Position numbers and translations under genes: made by a program
The notes under the pieces: generated by a model
Told to the model about the DNA's origin: nothing
Database searches by the model: none
What the model saw: the letters and a program-made list of their open reading frames with translations, nothing else
Assembly: GCA_026745465.1 (NCBI GenBank)
Contig: JACYXH010000777.1
Location: 26,225-90,224, forward strand
From: Lota lota
Lineage: Eukaryota; Chordata; Actinopteri; Gadiformes; Lotidae
Direction: 5' to 3'
DNA: 64,000 nucleotides
In this document: positions 57,201 through 64,000 of the stretch, piece by piece
How the letters are laid out: every line of letters starts with the position of its first letter
Numbering within the stretch: position 1 is the stretch's first letter

Positions 57201-60200
57201 CCGGGTAGCTGTGTTGTTAAACCTAACCGGGTAGCTGTGTTGTTAAACCTAACCGGGTAGCTGTGTTGTTAAACCTAACCGGGTAGCTGTGTTGTTAAAC
57301 CTAACCGGGTAGCTGTGTTGTTAAACCTAACCGGGTAGCTGTGTTGTTAAACCTAACCGGGTAGCTGTGTTGTTAAACCTAACCGGGTAGCTGTGTTGTT
57401 AAACCTAACCGGGTAGCTGTGTTGTTAAACCTAACCGGGTAGCTGTGTTGTTAAACCTAACCGGGTAGCTGTGTTGTTAAACCTAACCGGGTAGCTGTGT
57501 TGTTAAACCTAACCGGGTAGCTGTGTTGTTAAACCTAACCGGGTAGCTGTGTTGTTAACCCTAACCGGTAGCTGTGTTGTTAAACCCTAACCGGGTAGCT
57601 GTGTTGTTAACCCTAACCGGGTAGCTGTGTTGTTAAACCTAACCGGGTAGCTGTGTTGTTAAACCTAACCGGGTAGCTGTGTTGTTAAACCTAACCGGGT
57701 AGCTGTGTTGTTAAACCTAACGGGTAGTAGTGTTGTTAAAACCTAAACCGGGTAGCTGTGTTGATAACACCTAACCGGTAGCTGTGTTGTTAACCCTAAC
57801 CGGGTAGCTGTGTTGTTAAACCCTTACCGGGTAGCTGTGTTGTTAACCTAACCGGGTAGCAGTGTTGTTAAACCTAACCGGGTAGCTGTATTGTTAAACC
57901 CTAACCGGGTAGCTGTGTTGTTAACCCCTAACCGGGTAGCTGTGTTGTTTAAACCTAACCGGGTCTAGCTGTGTTGTTAACCCTAACCGGTCCAGTAGCT
58001 GTGTTGTTTAACCTAACCGGGTAGCTGTGTTGTTAAACCTAACCGGGTACCTTGTTAAACCTAACCGGGCAGCAGTGTTCTTAAACCTAACCGGTTAGCT
58101 GTGTTGTTAAACCTAACCGGGTAGCTGTGTTGTTAAACTAACCGGGTACCTAACTGGGTCGCTGTGTTGTTAAACCTAACCGGGTAGCTGTGTTGTTAAA
58201 CCTAACCGGGTAGCTGTGTTGTTAAACCTAACCGGGTATCTGTGTTGTTAAACCTAACCGGGTAGCTGTGTTGTTAAACCTAACCGGGTAGCTGTTGTTA
58301 AACCTAACCGGGTAGCTGTGTTGTTAAACCTAACCGGGTAGCTGTGTTGTTAAACCTAACCGGGTAGCTGTGTTGTTAAACCTAACCGGGTAGCTGTGTT
58401 GTTAAACCTAACCGGGTAGCTGTGTTGTTAAACCTAACCGGGTAGCTGTGTTGTTAAACCTAACCGGGTAGCTGTGTTGTTAAACCTAACCGGGTAGCTG
58501 TGTTGTTAAACCTAACCGGGTAGCTGTGTTGTTAAACCTAACCGGGTAGCTGTGTTGTTAAACCTAACCGGGTAGCTGTGTTGTTAAACCTAACCGGGTA
58601 GCTGTGTTGTTAAACCTAACCGGGTAGCTGTGTTGTTAAACCTAACCGGGTAGCTGTGTTGTTAAACCTAACCGGGTAGCTGTGTTGTTAAACCTAACCG
58701 GGTAGCTGTGTTGTTAAACCTAACCGGGTAGCTGTGTTGTTAAACCTAACCGGTAGCTGTGTTGTTAAACCTAACCGGGTAGCTGTGTTGTTAAACCTAA
58801 CCGGGTAGCTGTGTTGTTAAACCTAACCGGGTAGCTGTGTTGTTAAACCTAACCGGGTAGCTGTGTTGTTAAACCTAACCGGGTAGCTGTGTTGTTAAAC
58901 CTAACCGGGTAGCTGTGTTGTTAAACCTAACCGGGTAGCTGTGTTGTTAAACCTAACCGGGTAGCTGTGTTGTTAAACCTAACCGGGTAGCTGTGTTGTT
59001 AAACCTAACCGGGTAGCTGTGTTGTTAAACCTAACCGGGTAGCTGTGTTGTTAAACCTAACCGGGTAGCAGTGTTGTTAAACCTAACCGGGTAGCTGTGT
59101 TGTTAAACCTAACCGGGTAGCTGTGTTGTTAAACCTAACCGGGTAGCTGTGTTGTTAAACCTAACCGGGTAGCTGTGTTGTTAAACCTAACCGGGTAGCT
59201 GTGTTGTTAAACCTAACCGGGTAGCTGTGTTGTTAAACCTAACCGGGTAGCTGTGTTGTTAAACCTAACCGGGTAGCTGTGTTGTTAAACCTAACCGGGT
59301 AGCTGTGTTGTTAAACCTAACCGGGTAGCTGTGTTGTTAAACCTAAACCGGGTAGCTGTGTTGTTAAACCTAACCGGGTAGCTGTGTTGTTAAACCTAAC
59401 CGGGTAGCTGTGTTGTTAAACCTAACCGGGTAGCTGTGTTGTTAAACCTAACCGGGTAGCTGTGTTGTTTAAACCTAACCGGGTAGCTGTGTTGTTAAAC
59501 CTAACCGGGTAGCTGTGTTGTTAAAAACCTAACCGGGTAGCTGTGTTGTTAAACCTAACCGGGTAGCTGTGTTGTTAAACCTAACCGGGTAGCTGTGTTG
59601 TTAAACCTAACCGGGTAGCTGTGTTGTTAAACCTAACCGGGTAGCTGTGTTGTTAAACCTAACCGGGTAGCTGTGTTGTTAAACCTAACCGGGTAGCTGT
59701 GTTGTTAAACCTAACCGGGTAGCTGTGTTGTTAAACCTAACCGGGTACCTAACCTGGTAGCTGTGTTGTTAAACCTAACCGGGTAGCTGTGTTGTTAAAC
59801 CTAACCGGGTAGCTGTGTTGTTAAACCTAACCGGGTAGCTGTGTTGTTAAACCTAACCGGGTAGCTGTGTTGTTAAACCTAACCGGGTAGCTGTGTTGTT
59901 AAACCTAACCGGGTAGCTGTGTTGTTAAACCTAACCGGGTAGCTGTGTTGTTAAACCTAACCGGGTAGCTGTGTTGTTAAACCTAACCGGGTAGCTGTGT
60001 TGTTAAACCTAACCGGGTAGCTGTGTTGTTAAACCTAACCGGGTAGCTGTGTTGTTAAACCTAACCGGGTAGCTGTGTTGTTAAACCTAACCGGGTAGCT
60101 GTGTTGTTAAACCTAACCGGGTAGCTGTGTTGTTAAACCTAACCGGGTAGCTGTGTTGTTAAACCTAACCGGGTAGCTGTTGTTAAACCTAACCGGGTAG

Positions 60201-63200
60201 CTGTGTTGTTAAACCTAACCGGGTAGCTGTGTTGTTAAACCTAACCGGGTAGCTGTGTTGTTAAACCTAACCGGGTAGCTGTGTTGTTAAACCTAACCGG
60301 GTAGCTGTGTTGTTAAACCTAACCGGGTAGCTGTGTTGTTAAACCTAACCGGGTAGCTGTGTTGTTAAACCTAACCGGTAGCTGTGTTGTTAAACCTAAC
60401 CGGGTAGCTGTGTTGTTAAACCTAACCGGGTAGCTGTGTTGTTAAACCTAACCGGGTAGCTGTGTTGTTAAACCTAACCGGGTAGCTGTGTTGTTAAACC
60501 TAACCGGGTAGCTGTGTTGTTAAACCTAACCGGGTAGCTGTGTTGTTAAACCTAACCGGGTAGCTGTGTTGTTAAACCTAACCGGGAACCTAACCGGGTA
60601 GCTGTGTTGTTAAACCTAACCGGGTAGCTGTGTTGTTAAACCTAACCGGGTAGCTGTGTTGTTAAACCTAACCGGGTAGCTGTGTTGTTAAACCTAACCG
60701 GGTAGCTGTGTGTTAAACCTAACCGGGTAGCTGTGTTGTTAAACCTAACCGGGTAGCTGTGTTGTTAAACCTAACCGGGTAGCTGTGTTGTTAAACCTAA
60801 CCGGGTAGCTGTGTTGTTAAACCTAACCGGGTAGCTGTGTTGTTAAACCTAACCGGGTAGCAGTGTTGTTAAACCTAACCGGGTAGCTGTGTTGTTAAAC
60901 CTAACCGGGTAGCTGTGTTGTTAAACCTAACCGGGTAGCTGTGTTGTTAAACCTAACCGGGTAGCTGTGTTGTTAAACCTAACCGGGTAGCTGTGTTGTT
61001 AAACCTAACCGGGTAGCTGTGTTGTTAAACCTAACCGGGTAGCTGTGTTGTTAAACCTAACCGGGTAGCTGTTGTTGTTAAACCTAACCGGGTAGCTGTG
61101 TTGTTAAACCTAACCGGGTAGCTGTGTTGTTAAACCTAACCGGGTAGCTGTGTTGTTTAAACCTAAAAGGGTAGCAACCGGGTAGCTGTGTTGTTAAACC
61201 TAACCGGGTAGCTGTGTTGTTAAACCTAACCGGGTAGCTGTGTTGTTAAACCTAACCGGGTAGCTGTGTTGTTAAACCTAACCGGGTAGCTGTGTTGTTA
61301 AACCTAACCGGGTAGCTGTGTTGTTAAACTAACCGGGTAGCTGTGTTGTTAAACCTAACCGGGTAGCTGTGTTGTTAAACCTAACCGGGTAGCTGTGTTG
61401 TTAAACCTAACCGGGTAGCTGTGTTGTTAAACCTAACCGGGTAGCTGTGTTGTTAAACCTAACCGGGTAGCTGTGTTGTTAAACCTAACCGGGTAGCTGT
61501 GTTGTTAAACCTAACCGGGTAGCAGTGTTGTTAAACCTAACCGGGTAGCGTGTTGTTAAACCTAACCGGGTAGCTGTGTTGTTAAACCTAACCGGGTAGC
61601 TGTGTTGTTAAACCTAACCGTGTACCTAACCTTGTAGCTGTGATGTTAAACCTTACCGGGTAGCAGTGTTGTTAAACCTAACCGGGTAGCTGTGTTGTTA
61701 AACCTAACCGGGTAGCTGTGTTGTTAAACCTAACCGGGTAGCTGTGTTGTTAAACCTAACCGGTAGCTGTGTTGTTAAACCTAACCGGGTAGCTGTGTTG
61801 TTAAACCTAACCGGGTAGCTGTGTTGTTAAACCTAACCGGGTAGCTGTGTTGTTAAACCTAACCGGGTAGCTGTGTTGTTAAACCTAACCGGGTAGCTGT
61901 GTTGTTTAAAACTAACCGGGTAGCTGTGTTGTTAAACCTAACCGGGTAGCTGTGTTGTTAAACCTAACCGGGTAGCTGTGTTGTTAAACCTAACCGGGTA
62001 GCTGTGTTGTTAAACCTAACCGGGTAGCTGTGTTGTTAAACCTAACCGGGTAGCTGTGTTGTTTAAAACAACCGGGTAGCTGTGTTGTTAAACCTAACCG
62101 GGTAGCTGTGTTGTTAAACCTAACCGGGTAGCTGTGTTGTTAAACCTAACCGGGTAGCTGTGTTGTTAAACCTAACCGGGTAGCTGTGTTGTTAAACCTA
62201 ACCGGGTAGCTGTGTTGTTAAACCTAACCGGGTAGCTGTGTTGTTAAACCTAACCGGGTAGCTGTGTTGTTAAACCTAACCGGGTAGCTGTGTTGTTAAA
62301 CCTAACCGGGTAGCTGTGTTGTTAAACCTAACCGGGTAGCTGTGTTGTTAAACCTAACCGGGTAGCTGTGTTGTTAAACCTAACCGGGTAGCTGTGTTGT
62401 TAAACCTAACCGGGTAGCTGTGTTGTTAAACCTAACCGGGTAGCTGTGTTGTTAAACCTAACCGGGTAGCTGTGTTGTTAAACCTAACCGGGTAGCTGTG
62501 TTGTTAAACCTAACCGGGTAGCTGTGTTGTTAAACCTAAACCGGGTAGCTGTGTTGTTAAACCTAACCGGGTAGCTGTGTTGTTAAACCTAACCGGGTAG
62601 CTGTGTTGTTAAACCTAACCGGGTAGCTGTGTTGTTAAACCTAACCGGGTAGCTGTGTTGTTAAACCTAACCGGGTAGCTGTGTTGTTAAACCTAACCGG
62701 GTAGCTGTGTTGTTAAACCTAACCGGGTAGCTGTGTTGTTAAACCTAACCGGGTAGCTGTGTTGTTAAACCTAACCGGGTAGCTGTGTTGTTAAACCTAA
62801 CCGGGTAGCTGTGTTGTTAAACCTCACCGGGTAGCTGTGTTGTTAAACCTAACCGGGTAGCTGTGTTGTTAAACCTAACCGGGTAGCAGTGTTGTTAAAC
62901 CTAACCGGGTAGCTGTGTTGTTAAACCTAACCGGGTAGCTGTGTTGTTAAACCTAACCGGGTAGCTGTGTTGTTAAACCTAACCGGGTAGCTGTGTTGTT
63001 AAACCTAACCGGGTAGCTGTGTTGTTAAACCTAACCGGGTAGCTGTGTTGTTAAACCTAACCGGGTAGCTGTGTTGTTAAACCTAACCGGGTAGCTGTGT
63101 TGTTAAACCTAACCGGGTAGCTGTGTTGTTAAACCTAACCGGGTAGCTGTGTTGTTAAACCTAACCGGTAGCTGTGTTGTTAAACCTAACCGGGTAGCTG

Positions 63201-64000
63201 TGTTGTTAAACCTAACCGGGTAGCTGTGTTGTTAAACCTAACCGGGTAGCTGTGTTGTTAAACCTAACCGGGTAGCTGTGTTGTTAAACCTAACCGGGTA
63301 GCTGTGTTGTTAAACCTAACCGGGTAGCTGTGTTGTTAAACCTAACCGGTAGCTGTGTTGTTAAACCTAACCGGGTAGCTGTGTTGTTAAAACCTAACCG
63401 GGTAGCTGTGTTGTTAAACCTAACCGGGTAGCTGTGTTGTTAAACCTAACCGGGTAGCTGTGTTGTTAAACCTAACCGGGTAGCTGTGTTGTTAAACCTA
63501 ACCGGGTAGCTGTGTTGTTTAAAACAACATGGTAGCTGTGTTGTTAAACCTAACCGGGTAGCTGTGTTGTTAAACCTAACCGGGTAGCTGTGTTGTTAAA
63601 CCTAACCGGGTAGCTGTGTTGTTAAACCTAAACGGGTAGCTGTGTTGTTAAACCGAACCAGGGTAGCTGTGTGTGTAAACCTAACCGGGTAGCCGTGTTG
63701 TTTAACCTAACCGGGTAGGTGTGTTGATTTAACCTAACCGGGTAGCAGTGTTTGTTAATCCTAACCGGGTAGCTGTGTTGTTAAACCTAACTGGGTAGCT
63801 GTGTTGTTAAACCTAAACCGGGTAGCTGTGTTGTTTAAACCTAACCGGGTAGCTGTGTTGTTAAACCAACCCGGGTAGCTGTGTTGTTAAAACCTAACCG
63901 GGTAGCAGTGTTTGTTAAACCTAACCTGGTAGCTGCAGTGTTGTAAAAATAAAAACCTAACCGGGTAGCCGTGTGTTAAACCAAACCGGGTAGCTGTGTT
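51284..64000. repeat. 26-bp minisatellite/satellite array, ~490 units, open at the right edge
   Basis: Unit core AACCTAACCGGGTAGCTG followed by TGTTGTTA, 26 bp, tandem for at least 12.7 kb. Each unit normally has one CCGG. Variants include CTAACAGGG, CTAAACGGG, CTAAAAGGG, GTAGCAGTG and AACCCTAACC (which contains the telomeric hexamer CCCTAA). The left ~6 kb are heterogeneous. Blocks of variant units recur with offsets of about 0.6 kb and 2.06 kb (for example 52,627 and 54,686). From about 57.2 to 63.5 kb units are nearly identical, and the last 400 bp are irregular. There is no ORF and no spacer structure. Confidence 0.97.

Noticed and set aside
51284..64000. CRISPR-like array
   Set aside because: Units are contiguous without spacers and the genome is eukaryotic. 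It is a satellite.

Overview
The window is vertebrate DNA and most likely comes from a salmonid fish. The case for that rests on split genes with GT-AG introns, a tandem CD22/Siglec-like receptor cluster of the teleost type, long (CA)n and (TC)n tracts, and a dense load of hAT, LINE, Tc1/mariner-type and Ty3/gypsy copies. The species assignment is inference. No tRNA, rRNA, CRISPR array or prokaryotic gene was seen.

Positions 1-38,100 hold a tandem array of CD22-like (sialic-acid-binding Ig-like lectin type) receptor genes, all on the minus strand. Only the 5' flank of a first copy ('copy 0', 1-1,270) is inside the window. Copy A (4,142-9,694) assembles into an open 456-codon CDS of 8 exons: signal peptide, Siglec-like V domain, second Ig domain, one C2 domain, TM, and a tail with four tyrosines. 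Copy B (12,105-17,571) assembles into 403 codons. It has lost the V domain and nearly all of the second Ig domain through an in-frame exon fusion, keeps three C2 domains, and has a truncated tail without the two distal tyrosine motifs. Copy C (22,290-35,937) assembles into 807 codons with V, second Ig and five C2 domains. Every assembly closes exactly in frame through consensus splice sites. The 5' flank of copy B matches that of copy 0, and gene C with its 3' flank matches gene A. The array therefore grew by duplication of a unit of roughly 18 kb carrying old LINE copies.

An intron of copy C carries a nested insertion. A 6.1-kb hAT element (27,028-33,162, 8-bp target duplication) is itself interrupted by a young LTR element (27,941-31,619, 5-bp target duplication). 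That LTR element carries one 838-aa ORF made of a Gag-like start, long Pro-rich tandem repeats and a chromodomain-like end. A related solo LTR (18,822-19,718) and a 78-bp palindromic MITE (18,506-18,583) lie upstream of copy B.

Positions 38,120-45,130 have no recognisable gene. They hold a SINE-like piece, local duplications, two minisatellites (46 bp and 43 bp) and some exon-like modules. At 45,135-46,313 is an orphan 5' fragment of a fourth receptor copy (D), with a signal-peptide exon and an upstream exon only. A composite of gypsy pieces follows (46,322-48,467), then an inactive chromodomain gypsy pol on the minus strand (48,468-51,283).

From about 51,284 to the right edge the window is one minisatellite with a 26-bp unit, roughly 490 copies. 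It is diverse on the left with multi-kb internal duplications, nearly uniform from about 57.2 to 63.5 kb, and irregular again at the edge.

The receptors would act at the surface of leukocytes, probably B cells. Copies A and C look like sialic-acid-binding inhibitory receptors, while copy B looks like a receptor without ligand domain or distal tail motifs. These roles are inferred from domain content.
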